Positions 12,807 through 21,160 of a stretch of DNA of 64,000 nucleotides are shown piece after piece. Under the pieces are notes generated by a model that did not search any database, was not told the origin of the DNA, and saw only the letters and a list, made by a program, of their open reading frames with translations. The stretch is from Dyella lutea. GTDB lineage: Bacteria > Pseudomonadota > Gammaproteobacteria > Xanthomonadales > Rhodanobacteraceae. The translations under genes were made by a program, and so were the position numbers. Every line of letters begins with the position of its first letter. Position 1 is the stretch's first letter. Location: NCBI RefSeq assembly GCF_024158035.1, contig NZ_JAMZEK010000001.1, positions 910,001-974,000 of the forward strand, read 5' to 3'.

Positions 12807-13096
12807 TGCAAGAGATCGATTTCACCCAGGCGAAGAAGGACGGCAAAGGCTTCCAGTTTCCCGGCGAGTTCGAGATCACCGCCATGGGCAACGCTGGCGC
12901 CGACCTGCCGGTACACGTGCCGCGGCTGCTTGAGGGCGCCGGCCTGCACGTGTTGCACGAGACGGTGCGCTACAAGCACTCGGCCGGCGGCAACTACGTC
13001 TCGGTGACGGTCAGCTTCCGCGCCCAGACGCGGGAGCAGTACGACTCGGCCCATACGGTGCTGCGGGCCGATCCGGACGTGCGTTATACGCTGTGA
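12806..13096 (+). CDS. ybeD: YbeD/DUF493 family protein
   Basis: A 96-residue cytosolic protein of the DUF493 family, with an ACT-like ferredoxin fold and unknown molecular role. The conserved core [11 protein letters not shown] and the C-terminal RAQTREQYD match the family. Gene order dacA-ybeD-lipB-lipA is the same as in E. coli, which supports the call. It starts at the ATG overlapping the dacA stop, so it is translationally coupled, and a strong hairpin follows it. Confidence 0.93.
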   Translation: MQEIDFTQAKKDGKGFQFPGEFEITAMGNAGADLPVHVPRLLEGAGLHVLHETVRYKHSAGGNYVSVTVSFRAQTREQYDSAHTVLRADPDVRYTL

Positions 13097-13120
13097 GCGG
13101 CAGTGGCTGAGCCAGTCACC

Positions 13121-13149
13121 ACGGGGAACGCGCCAGGCGCGTTCCCCGT
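13121..13149 (+). terminator. Rho-independent terminator after ybeD
   Basis: Twelve-base-pair perfect stem ACGGGGAACGCG / CGCGTTCCCCGT with a CCAGG loop, followed by TTGTTTT. It probably separates the mreB-ybeD block from lipB, so lipB-lipA-prc may have their own promoter or depend on readthrough. Confidence 0.85.
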
Positions 13150-13235
13150 TTGTTTTGGTGGCCGGTGCCCTTGAATCGTCCGGACGCCCCCCTGATCTCA
13201 ACGGCATTTCCTCCGATCCACCCAGGCTTCACCCC

Positions 13236-13904
13236 ATGTCCCTGCCACTGAAAGTCCGCCGCCTTGGCCGCCAGCCCTACGAGGCGACCTGGAAGGCGAT
13301 GAGCGAGTTCACCGACCGTCGCACCGCCGATACGCCGGACGAGCTGTGGCTGCTCGAGCACGACCCGGTGTTCACCCAGGGCCAGGCCGGCAAGGCCGAG
13401 CACGTGCTGGCGCCGGGCAATATCCCGGTGGTGCAGGTGGACCGGGGCGGTCAGGTGACCTACCACGGCCCGGGCCAGATCGTCGGCTACCCCCTGATCG
13501 ACCTGCGCCGGGTGGGCGTGGGCGTGCGCGAGCTGGTGCACCGGATCGAGCAGTCCATCATCGATACCCTGGGCCATTGGGACATCGGCGCCGAACGGCT
13601 GGAAGGCGCCCCCGGCGTCTACGTGGCCGGGGCCAAGGTGGCGGCCCTGGGCCTGCGCGTGCGGCGCGGCTGCAGCTTCCATGGACTGGCCTTCAACGTG
13701 GCCATGGACCTGGAGCCCTACCAGCGCATCAATCCTTGCGGCTACAAGGGTTTGGCGGTGACGCAGGTGCTAGACTTGGGCGGTCCGTCGCGCCTGGCGG
13801 ACGTCGAAGACGTGCTGATCGGCGAGTTCTGTCGCCAGTTCGGCTTCGACGCCGAGCCGGCCGCCCCCCAACTCCCCGAACTCCCCGCGCGCGCCGCGGT
13901 CTAG
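13236..13904 (+). CDS. lipB: Octanoyltransferase LipB
   Basis: A 222-residue cytosolic enzyme that moves octanoyl from acyl carrier protein to lipoyl domains, the first step of de novo lipoate synthesis. The signature [18 protein letters not shown] is present, as are the conserved Lys in GAKVAALG and the catalytic Cys in INPCGYKG. I start at 13236 ([11 protein letters not shown]) and not at 13155, because the extra 27 residues overlap the terminator tail and are not conserved-looking. lipA follows ten bases after the stop. Confidence 0.96.
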   Translation: MSLPLKVRRLGRQPYEATWKAMSEFTDRRTADTPDELWLLEHDPVFTQGQAGKAEHVLAPGNIPVVQVDRGGQVTYHGPGQIVGYPLIDLRRVGVGVRELVHRIEQSIIDTLGHWDIGAERLEGAPGVYVAGAKVAALGLRVRRGCSFHGLAFNVAMDLEPYQRINPCGYKGLAVTQVLDLGGPSRLADVEDVLIGEFCRQFGFDAEPAAPQLPELPARAAV

Positions 13905-13914
13905 GCCCGAGCAC

Positions 13915-14922
13915 ATGAGCGAATCCTCCGCCACTCCCACCAAGACCATCCCGATCCAGACATTGTCTGTACCGGTGGTCGAAAAACAGCTCGGCAACGA
14001 CAAGATCGCGCGCAACCGCGCCGGCTTCGACACCGAGACGCCAACCCTGCGAAAGCCGAGTTGGATCCGCGTGCGCCTGCCGCAGGGCAACGCCGTGCAG
14101 GACCTGAAGTCGCGCCTGCGCCAGAACGCGCTGGTGACGGTGTGCGAGGAGGCGTCCTGCCCGAACATCCACGAGTGCTTCTCCAAGGGCACCGCCACCT
14201 TCATGATCCTCGGCGAGGTCTGCACCCGCCGTTGCTCGTTCTGCGACGTGGCCCACGGCCGCCCGGCGCCGCCCGACCCGCTGGAGCCGGCGCGCCTGGC
14301 CGAGACCATCGCCGACATGCGCCTGAAGTACGTGGTGATCACCTCGGTCGACCGCGACGACCTGCGCGACGGCGGCGCCGAGCACTTCGCCAGCTGCATC
14401 CGGGCGGTGCGCCATGCCAGTCCGCAGATCAAGATCGAGATCCTCACCCCCGACTTCCGCGGCAAGGGCCGGATGGAGCGCGCACTCGAGGTGCTGAAGG
14501 ATTTCCCGCCGGACGTGTTCAACCACAACCTGGAAACCGTGCCGCACCTGTACCGCGAAGTGCGTCCGGGTGCGGACTATCAGTGGTCGCTTGACCTGCT
14601 CAAGCGCTTCAAGGCGCAGCATCCGGACGTGCCGACCAAGTCCGGCATCATGCTGGGCCTGGGCGAGACGTACGAGCAGGTGATCGAGACGCTGCGCGAT
14701 CTACGTAATCACGACGTGGAGATGATCACCATCGGCCAGTACCTGCAGCCCACGCCGCACCACCACCCGGTGGTGCGCTACTGGACGCCGGACGAATTCG
14801 ACGCGCTGCGTCGGCAAGGCGAGGCGATGGGTTTCCATCACGTCGCGTCCGGCCCGCTGGTGCGCTCCTCCTACCACGCCGACCTGCAGGCACATGCCGC
14901 GGGCGTCACCGAACTTGCCTAA
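13915..14922 (+). CDS. lipA: Lipoyl synthase LipA (radical SAM)
   Basis: A 335-residue radical-SAM enzyme that inserts two sulfurs into protein-bound octanoyl groups. Both clusters are present: the auxiliary 4Fe-4S motif [12 protein letters not shown] and the radical-SAM CxxxCxxC motif in CTRRCSFC. The downstream TSVDRDD and GLGE blocks are typical. The N-terminal ~40 residues are longer and more variable than in E. coli, which is usual for xanthomonads. It forms a unit with lipB, and prc starts ten bases after its stop. Confidence 0.97.
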   Translation: MSESSATPTKTIPIQTLSVPVVEKQLGNDKIARNRAGFDTETPTLRKPSWIRVRLPQGNAVQDLKSRLRQNALVTVCEEASCPNIHECFSKGTATFMILGEVCTRRCSFCDVAHGRPAPPDPLEPARLAETIADMRLKYVVITSVDRDDLRDGGAEHFASCIRAVRHASPQIKIEILTPDFRGKGRMERALEVLKDFPPDVFNHNLETVPHLYREVRPGADYQWSLDLLKRFKAQHPDVPTKSGIMLGLGETYEQVIETLRDLRNHDVEMITIGQYLQPTPHHHPVVRYWTPDEFDALRRQGEAMGFHHVASGPLVRSSYHADLQAHAAGVTELA

Positions 14923-14932
14923 AGGGACCTGC

Positions 14933-17194
14933 ATGACCCTCCGCCCCGCGCTTGCCCTGCTGATTGCCTTCACTCTCGCCGGCAGCGCGCCGGGTGCGCT
15001 GGCCGGGGATGCCACCGCACCGGCCGCCGCATCCACCGCGGCGCCGAAGTACGCGACGCTGCCGCTGGAGCCCACCGCCACCGAGGCGGACGCGGCGCAG
15101 CTCTCCGCGCGCTTCCTCACCCGCTTCCACTACGACGCGCAGCCGCTCGACGACGCGATGTCGGCGCGCATCTACAAGAAGTACCTCGACCAGCTCGACG
15201 GCGAGAAGGTGTTCTTCACCCAGGAGGACCTGGCGAAGTTCGCGCCGCTGAAGACCCGGCTGGACGATGCGATCTGGAACAAGGATCTCACCGGTCCGTT
15301 CGCGATCTTCAACCGCTACGTGCAGCGCGCCAAGGAGCGCATGCACTTCGCGCTGGGCCTGCTGCCCAAGGGCTTCGACTTCACCAAGGACGAAAGTTAT
15401 ATCGTCGACCGCGAGAAGGCCGACTGGCCGAAGAACCAGGCCGAGCTGGACAACCTGTGGCGCGAGCGGGTGAAGAACGACTGGCTGCGCCTGAAGCTGG
15501 CCGGCAAGGACGACGCGGACATCCGCAAGACCCTCACCAAGCGTTACAACACGCTGCTGGACCGCATCAAGCAGCTTGACGGCGAGGACGCGTTCCAGAG
15601 CTTCATGACCGCCTACGCGGAAACCACCGACCCGCACACCGACTACCTCGGTCCGCGCCTGGCGGAGAACTTCGACATCTCGATGAAGCTCTCGCTGGAG
15701 GGCATCGGTGCAGTGCTGCAGGCGCGCGACGAGTACACCCAGATCCGCGAGGTGGTGCCCGGCGGCCCGGCGGCCAAGTCCGGCAAGCTGCATGTGGGCG
15801 ACCGCATCGTGGCGATCGGCCAGGACAACGGCCCGATGGTCGATGTGATCGGCTGGCGCCTGGATGACGTGGTCGCCAAGATCCGCGGCAAGAAGGACAC
15901 CACCGTACGGCTGGAGATCCTGCCCGCCGATGCCGGCCCCGACGGCAAGCACGAGCTGATTACGCTGGTACGCAAGAAGGTCGTGGTGGAGGAGCAGGCG
16001 GCCAAGTCCAAGGTCATCGACGTGAAGGACGGCGACGTCAGCCGCAAGATCGGCGTGATCGAGCTGCCCACCTTCTATGCCGACTTCGCCGCCCGCGCCA
16101 AGGGCGACCCGAACTACAAGAGCGCCACCCGCGACGTCGCCAAGCTGCTGACCAAGCTCAAGGCCGATGGCGTGCAGGGCGTGATCGTGGACCTGCGCAA
16201 CAACGGCGGCGGTTCGCTGGACGAGGCCAATGAGCTCACCGGCCTGTTCATCGACAAGGGCCCGGTGGTGCAGGTGCGCAAGGCCGACGGTGATGTCGAA
16301 GTCGAGGGCGACGACCAGCCGGGTCTGGCCTGGAGCGGTCCGATGGCCGTACTGGTCAACCGCGGCACCGCCTCGGCCTCGGAGATCTTCTCCGCGGCGA
16401 TCCAGGACTATGGTCGCGGCCTGGTGATCGGCGAGCCGACCTTCGGCAAGGGCACCGTGCAGAACCTGGTCGACCTCGACCGCTTCGCCCAGACCGCCGG
16501 CGAGAAACCGCAGATGGGCGAGCTGAAGATGACCATCGCCGAGTTCTTCCGCATCAACGGCGGCTCCACCCAGCTCAAGGGCGTCACGCCGGACATCCAG
16601 TACCCGAAGAACGGCGACGAGAAGGATTTCGGCGAGTCCACCTACGACAACGCGCTGCCCTGGACCCAGATCCCGCCGGCCGACTACAAGCCGGTGGCCG
16701 ACCTGAAGGCCTACCTGCCGCAGCTCATGCAGATGCACGACGCGCGCGTGGCCAAGTCGCCGGCGTGGAAGCTGATGCTCGACCAGCTCGCGCAGTACAA
16801 GAAGATGCGCGACCAGACCACCATCTCGCTCAACTACGACAAGCGTCTGGCCGAGCGCAAGGAGCTGGACAAGATCCAGGCCGATTTCCTGGCCCGTCGC
16901 AAGGCGATCGACGGCGATGCGGTACCGTCCAACCCGGACAGCACGCTGGACGATGGCCTCAACGCCAACGAGCGCAGCCTGAAGTCCGAGCTGAAGGCCG
17001 AGAAGGAGGCGAAGGAAGCCAAGGACGTGGAGCTGGACGAGACCGCGCACATCCTGTTCGACGCGATTGGCCTGATCCAGTCCAACCCGAAGCTGGCCGC
17101 CGAGGTGCTGCCCTACGGCGGCAAGTTCTCCGAAGCGGTGGCCGCGGCCCCCGCAAAGGGTACCGCAGGGGCTTCGCCGGGCACCAAGCAGTAG
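14933..17194 (+). CDS. prc: Carboxy-terminal (tail-specific) protease Prc/Tsp, S41 family
   Basis: A 753-residue periplasmic serine protease that degrades proteins from their nonpolar C-termini; in E. coli it controls the endopeptidase MepS (family knowledge). It has a signal peptide (about residues 1-23, cleavage near ALAG), an N-terminal domain, a PDZ domain at about 260-350 and the S41 catalytic domain. The Ser-Lys dyad is S481 in GTASASE and K506 in FGKGT, 25 residues apart as in E. coli Prc. A charged helical C-terminal domain (DUF3340-like) follows. The start at 14933 has an AAGGGA upstream; the longer frame from 14894 overlaps lipA. Confidence 0.96.
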   Translation: MTLRPALALLIAFTLAGSAPGALAGDATAPAAASTAAPKYATLPLEPTATEADAAQLSARFLTRFHYDAQPLDDAMSARIYKKYLDQLDGEKVFFTQEDLAKFAPLKTRLDDAIWNKDLTGPFAIFNRYVQRAKERMHFALGLLPKGFDFTKDESYIVDREKADWPKNQAELDNLWRERVKNDWLRLKLAGKDDADIRKTLTKRYNTLLDRIKQLDGEDAFQSFMTAYAETTDPHTDYLGPRLAENFDISMKLSLEGIGAVLQARDEYTQIREVVPGGPAAKSGKLHVGDRIVAIGQDNGPMVDVIGWRLDDVVAKIRGKKDTTVRLEILPADAGPDGKHELITLVRKKVVVEEQAAKSKVIDVKDGDVSRKIGVIELPTFYADFAARAKGDPNYKSATRDVAKLLTKLKADGVQGVIVDLRNNGGGSLDEANELTGLFIDKGPVVQVRKADGDVEVEGDDQPGLAWSGPMAVLVNRGTASASEIFSAAIQDYGRGLVIGEPTFGKGTVQNLVDLDRFAQTAGEKPQMGELKMTIAEFFRINGGSTQLKGVTPDIQYPKNGDEKDFGESTYDNALPWTQIPPADYKPVADLKAYLPQLMQMHDARVAKSPAWKLMLDQLAQYKKMRDQTTISLNYDKRLAERKELDKIQADFLARRKAIDGDAVPSNPDSTLDDGLNANERSLKSELKAEKEAKEAKDVELDETAHILFDAIGLIQSNPKLAAEVLPYGGKFSEAVAAAPAKGTAGASPGTKQ

Positions 17195-17207
17195 GGCAGG
17201 GCCTCGC

Positions 17208-17243
17208 AACGAAAAAGCCGGCGCATGCGCCGGCTTTTTCGTT
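17208..17243 (+). terminator. Bidirectional terminator between prc and the M1 peptidase gene
   Basis: Near-perfect palindrome AACGAAAAAGCCGGCGC / GCGCCGGCTTTTTCGTT. It has A and T runs on both sides, so it can stop transcription from either direction. It lies between two convergent genes, 14 bases after the prc stop. Confidence 0.9.
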
Positions 17244-17249
17244 GGCCCT

Positions 17250-17333
17250 TGTAGGAGTCCGCTCGCGGGCGATGCTCTTCTGCCTCGATGTTGGTCAGGA
17301 GCAGGAGCATCGCCCGCAAGCGGTATCTACCAA
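17250..17333. repeat. REP-like pair (TGTAGGAG...GATGCTC type)
   Basis: TGTAGGAGTCCGCTCGCGGG followed by CGATGCTCTT, and after a ~25-base centre the complementary arm GGAGCATCGCCCGCAAGCGG. This is the arrangement of two head-to-head REP units (BIME). TGTAGGAG-type REPs are widespread in xanthomonads and pseudomonads. It sits in the gap between convergent genes, directly after the shared terminator. Confidence 0.7.
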
Positions 17334-17345
17334 GAGGGCATCGCA

Positions 17346-19097
17346 TCAGGATTTGGTGCTGGCCCTCCCGCGGGCCTGCTTCTGCTGCTCCAGCCACTGC
17401 CGGAACGCTTCGACGTGCGGCATCTCGCGTAGCACCTTCGAGTGCGGGTCGGCGATCACCAGCGTGCCCGGTGCGGCGTGCACCTCGCCATGGCCGTCGG
17501 TCATCGGCAGCGTCTGCACCGTGTGGCCGACCTGCACGTCCAGCGGCATCGGGAATGGCTCGCCGTGCTCGGTCTGCCAGTGGAACGCCAGCGTGTCGCC
17601 GCGGCGCTCTTGGACCAGCTTTGGCAGCTTGGCATCGTACAGGTACGCCTTGAAGAACCAGCCGTAGTCCTTGCCGGTGATCTTGTCGACGATGTCGATG
17701 TAGTCCTTCGTGGTGGCGTAGCGCGGCTGGAAATTGCCGGGCTTCGGGTCGGGGCGGCCGTAGACCAGCTCGCGGATGGAGGCGAAGAACGCGTCGTCGC
17801 CGATCAGCTGGCGCAGGGTGTGCAGCACCAACGCCCCCTTGTTGTAGATGTCCTGGCCGGGGCCGGTCGCGGGGTTGTAGACGTCGTCCTCGGTACGCGG
17901 CCGGCCGGAGACGATCGGCTTCCGGTCGCGCACCATCAGCCGCAACTGGTGCAGCCAGTCGAAGTAGTCCATGTCGCCGTACAGGTACTGGCTGTAGAGC
18001 GGCTGCATGTAGGTGCCGAAACCCTCGTGCAGCCACATGTCGTCCCAGTTCGTGTTGGTGACCTGGTTGCCGAACCACTCGTGCGCGAATTCGTGCTGCA
18101 GCAGCCGGTCGAAGCCGAAGCCGTCCTTCACGTAGTGGTTGCCGTAGGCATTGATGGTCTGGTGCTCCATGCCCTTGTGCGGGGTCTCCACCACGCCCAT
18201 CTTCTCGTCGCCGAACGGGTACGGGCCGATCTCCTGCTCGAAGAAGTCCAGCATTGGCTTGAAGCCGGCGAACAGCTCCTTCGCCTGTGCCTGGTGCTCG
18301 GGCAGGTACCAGAACTCCATCGGGATGGTGTTGCCGTAGCGGCTGGCGTAGTTGCCCTTGAGCTCCTTGAACGGGCCCACGTTCAAGGTGATCGCATAGG
18401 TGTCCGGGTGCTTGATGCGCCAGTGCCACGTGCGTGTGGCGCCATGGTCTTCGATGCCGATCAGCACGCCATTGCCGGGCGCCGCGAGTTCCTTCGGCAC
18501 GTTCACCCAGGTGTCGACCAGGTCGGGCTTGCCGATGGGCTGGTCGATGCACGGCCAGAACAGATCGCAGCCTTCGCCCTCCACCGCGGTGGCGACCCAC
18601 GGCTTGCCGTCGGGCGCGGTGGCCCAGACGAAGCCGCCGTCCCATGGGGCATTCTTCGCCACGTGGGGCACGCCGGCGTAGCGCACGCCCACGGTGACCT
18701 TGTCGCCCTTGGCCAGCGCGCGCGGCAGGGCGATGCGCAGGCGGCCTTCCGGATTGCTCCAGGCGCTGGCCGGCATCGGCTTGCCGTCGACCGTGACCTG
18801 CGAGATCGGCAGGTTGCGATCCAGGTCGAGCACGATCGCGTCGGTGGCGGCGGTGGCGGTGAAGGTCAGCCGCGCGTCGCCGGCCAGCCGCTTGTGCGGG
18901 ATGTCGAGCGTGAAGTGCAGGTCGGCGTGGTCGAAGTGCACCCGCGTCTGCTCCACCGGCATCGGGCCGCCGGAGGCAAGCGTCTGCGCGGTCAGTTCGG
19001 GTTGCCGGGACGTGGACGGTTCGGCGGCAGTCGCACTGGCGCAGGCGGCGAGACCGATTGCTGCGCCAAGCGCCAGCGCGGACAGGCGTGAATGCAT
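17346..19097 (-). CDS. M1-family zinc aminopeptidase, putative lipoprotein
   Basis: A 583-residue metallopeptidase of the M1 (aminopeptidase N / LTA4 hydrolase) family. Zinc ligands are H335 and H339 in HEFAHEWFGNQ and E358 in LHEGFGTY. The substrate-recognition block expected before it (GxMEN) is KGMEHQT here, so Asn is replaced by His. I start at 19097 because it gives a signal with a lipobox-like GLAAC within the first 20 residues; the frame runs open to 19169 but without that signal at the N-terminus. It probably acts in the periplasm on peptides. It is convergent with prc. Confidence 0.9.
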   Translation of the reverse strand: MHSRLSALALGAAIGLAACASATAAEPSTSRQPELTAQTLASGGPMPVEQTRVHFDHADLHFTLDIPHKRLAGDARLTFTATAATDAIVLDLDRNLPISQVTVDGKPMPASAWSNPEGRLRIALPRALAKGDKVTVGVRYAGVPHVAKNAPWDGGFVWATAPDGKPWVATAVEGEGCDLFWPCIDQPIGKPDLVDTWVNVPKELAAPGNGVLIGIEDHGATRTWHWRIKHPDTYAITLNVGPFKELKGNYASRYGNTIPMEFWYLPEHQAQAKELFAGFKPMLDFFEQEIGPYPFGDEKMGVVETPHKGMEHQTINAYGNHYVKDGFGFDRLLQHEFAHEWFGNQVTNTNWDDMWLHEGFGTYMQPLYSQYLYGDMDYFDWLHQLRLMVRDRKPIVSGRPRTEDDVYNPATGPGQDIYNKGALVLHTLRQLIGDDAFFASIRELVYGRPDPKPGNFQPRYATTKDYIDIVDKITGKDYGWFFKAYLYDAKLPKLVQERRGDTLAFHWQTEHGEPFPMPLDVQVGHTVQTLPMTDGHGEVHAAPGTLVIADPHSKVLREMPHVEAFRQWLEQQKQARGRASTKS

Positions 19098-19197
19098 GGG
19101 GAGGCTCCTAGGCTTTCCGATCCAGGAGCATGCCCCGTGCACGCTCGGCGCGACTAGGCCGGAAGTCACGTCGGTCCTGCAGGGTTGGATCGATCGC

Positions 19198-21048
19198 TCA
19201 TCGGCTGTAGCCGAGGCGGTCGATCATCGGTTGCAGCAGCGGGAGTACCGGCTCGAACTGCTCGCGATAGCCCTGCCAGCGGTTGACTGCCCCTGGATGG
19301 ATGCCCTGGGTGACCTGGGCGTAGCTTGGGGTGCTGATGAAGCGCTTGGTCCGGGCATGGTCCGCAAAGCGGGCCATGGGCGACGCATCGGCGACTTCCA
19401 GAAATGCAGCCAACTCGGCCAGCTGCCCGTCCAGGTTTTCCACGACCGATTCATAGCGCCACTCGAGCACCCGTGGCGCGAACACCTCCATTTGCCGGAA
19501 CCACTGTTCGAAGGCGGCGACATACCCCCGCGCGAGCCGTTGCAGGGACGAGCACAGCACCATGAAGGCCGGCGAGCGGAACGACTGCATGGTGCAGCTG
19601 AGCAGCACGTCGCAGGGGTGGCGCAGACACAGGACGATGCGCGCCTGCGGGAACAGCCGCATGATCATCGGCAGGCAAAGCATGTTGAGTGGATTCTTGT
19701 CGACCAGCCGGCGTTGCCCAAGATCCGGCAACACGCGCCCGACCATCCGGAAGTAGGTTTCCCGCAACTGCGCGACCTCGGTCCCGCTCAGGTTCGCCAG
19801 GTCGGCGGGGTAGTGCTGGCCGACCTGCTCCATGCGCTCCGTCAATTCATGAATGAAGGCTCGCTCGTCCATCGAGCGGAAGTCCGGATGGGCATCCAGC
19901 ATCTGCTCCAGCAGCGTGGTGCCCGAGCGAGGGAAACCAACCACGAAGACCGGACTCTGCCGGCTGGCAGGGGCGGCCATTGGCCTCCAGCGGGCATACG
20001 CGACGCGATCGACTTCCGCCATCTGCAGCGGCTGGCTGTCTTGCGCCAGAAGTTCCGGCACCACCTCGCGTGCGATCTCCAGTTGCGCGGCATGGGCGGC
20101 GTGCGAGGCCTGCCAGGCGTCGGCGTGTTGTCCTTGACGATCGCACGCCGAGGCCAGGCCGAAGCCGGCGCTGGCACGTGCCTCGGCATCCACCCCGAGC
20201 GCGAGAACGCGCCGGTACAGCGCCGCGGCCTCGCCCCAGGCGCCAGCGCGCATTGCCAGCGCAGCGTGCGCGCGCCAGCCTTCGGCCCGTAGCTGGCTTG
20301 CATCCGCCGGTAGCGCGTCGAGTGCGGCCGGCGGCACCTGCTCCAGTTCCCGCCGTGACAGTTCCACTTCGTTGCTTCGCTCGTAGAGCAGGGCGCGCTG
20401 GGCGGCGATGCGCAGCCGCAGCTGCTCATCTGCGGGCGGGTCAGGCAACTTCGCGCGTGCCAGCGTGCGCAGGGCCGCCTCCAGGTCTCCCTGGGTCGAC
20501 AGCATCGCAGCCAGGATCAATGCCTGCTCCGCCGGTTGGGCGGACCAGTCGCCGGCCCCGGCCAGCATCGCTTCCTGACCGGTGTTGTCCGCGCAGACGT
20601 AACAGGCGTACGCGGCCTGCAAGCGGGCCTCGACAAACTCCGGCGAGCGGTCCACCGCGTCGAGCAGGATTTCCCGCGCCAGTGGCCAGCGGCGCTGCTG
20701 GATATAGAGCAGGCCCAGGTTGTAGAGCACGTCGGCGTCGTCTGGCGCGAGCGACCTGGCCTTCGCCAGGGCCTGCTCGGCAGCACCCATGTCACCCATC
20801 AACCGGCAGGCGACGCCCAGGTTGTTCCAGTAGGCGGAGACCTCCGGCCATTGATGAGCCAGCTGGCGAAAGGTTGTCGCGGCGCGGTCGTAGCGGCCGG
20901 TGGCCTGCTCGGCCAGCCCGCGCAGTATCCGGACGCCCTCGTCGACCTCCTCGACGGCCTGCGCGGCCAGCGTGATCACACGCTCCATGTCGCCGGCCTT
21001 ATAGGCGTCGGCCATGGCGCTGGCGAGGTGGGCGGCGGGATCCGGCAT
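19198..21048 (-). CDS. TPR-repeat sulfotransferase
   Basis: About 616 residues in two parts. The N-terminal ~350 residues are tetratricopeptide repeats (for example WNNLGVACRLMGDMGAAEQ). The C-terminal ~270 residues are a PAPS-dependent sulfotransferase, with the 5'-phosphosulfate-binding loop VVGFPRSGTTLLEQM and the 3'-phosphate-binding segment LRHPCDVLLSC. TPR-sulfotransferases of this kind resemble protein tyrosine sulfotransferases (family knowledge); the substrate is unknown. The start at 21048 follows GAGAGACGC; 21078 is an alternative. It lies 3' of a TonB-dependent receptor and a TPR-hydroxylase on the same strand. Confidence 0.88.
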   Translation of the reverse strand: MPDPAAHLASAMADAYKAGDMERVITLAAQAVEEVDEGVRILRGLAEQATGRYDRAATTFRQLAHQWPEVSAYWNNLGVACRLMGDMGAAEQALAKARSLAPDDADVLYNLGLLYIQQRRWPLAREILLDAVDRSPEFVEARLQAAYACYVCADNTGQEAMLAGAGDWSAQPAEQALILAAMLSTQGDLEAALRTLARAKLPDPPADEQLRLRIAAQRALLYERSNEVELSRRELEQVPPAALDALPADASQLRAEGWRAHAALAMRAGAWGEAAALYRRVLALGVDAEARASAGFGLASACDRQGQHADAWQASHAAHAAQLEIAREVVPELLAQDSQPLQMAEVDRVAYARWRPMAAPASRQSPVFVVGFPRSGTTLLEQMLDAHPDFRSMDERAFIHELTERMEQVGQHYPADLANLSGTEVAQLRETYFRMVGRVLPDLGQRRLVDKNPLNMLCLPMIMRLFPQARIVLCLRHPCDVLLSCTMQSFRSPAFMVLCSSLQRLARGYVAAFEQWFRQMEVFAPRVLEWRYESVVENLDGQLAELAAFLEVADASPMARFADHARTKRFISTPSYAQVTQGIHPGAVNRWQGYREQFEPVLPLLQPMIDRLGYSR

Positions 21049-21084
21049 GCGTCTCTCACTCGAAGTCGGCACCCGCATTATGCA

Positions 21085-21116
21085 AGAGGGGCCGCGGTGT
21101 GACCCACGGCCCCTCT
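21085..21116 (-). terminator. Hairpin after the TonB-dependent receptor
   Basis: Ten-base-pair stem AGAGGGGCCG / CGGCCCCTCT lies downstream of the receptor stop (minus strand) and before the sulfotransferase start. The following T run is short (TTGCAT), so it may be a weak terminator or an attenuator between the two genes. Confidence 0.4.
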
Positions 21117-21160
21117 GGATGCCATCAAGGCCCTGCGGCCTTTGCCGGCGTGCTACGCCA

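Noticed and set aside
14906-17209. 767-codon open frame antisense to prc
   Set aside because: High GC gives long open frames opposite real genes. It lies fully over prc, has no start signal and a His/Arg/Leu-heavy composition typical of shadows.
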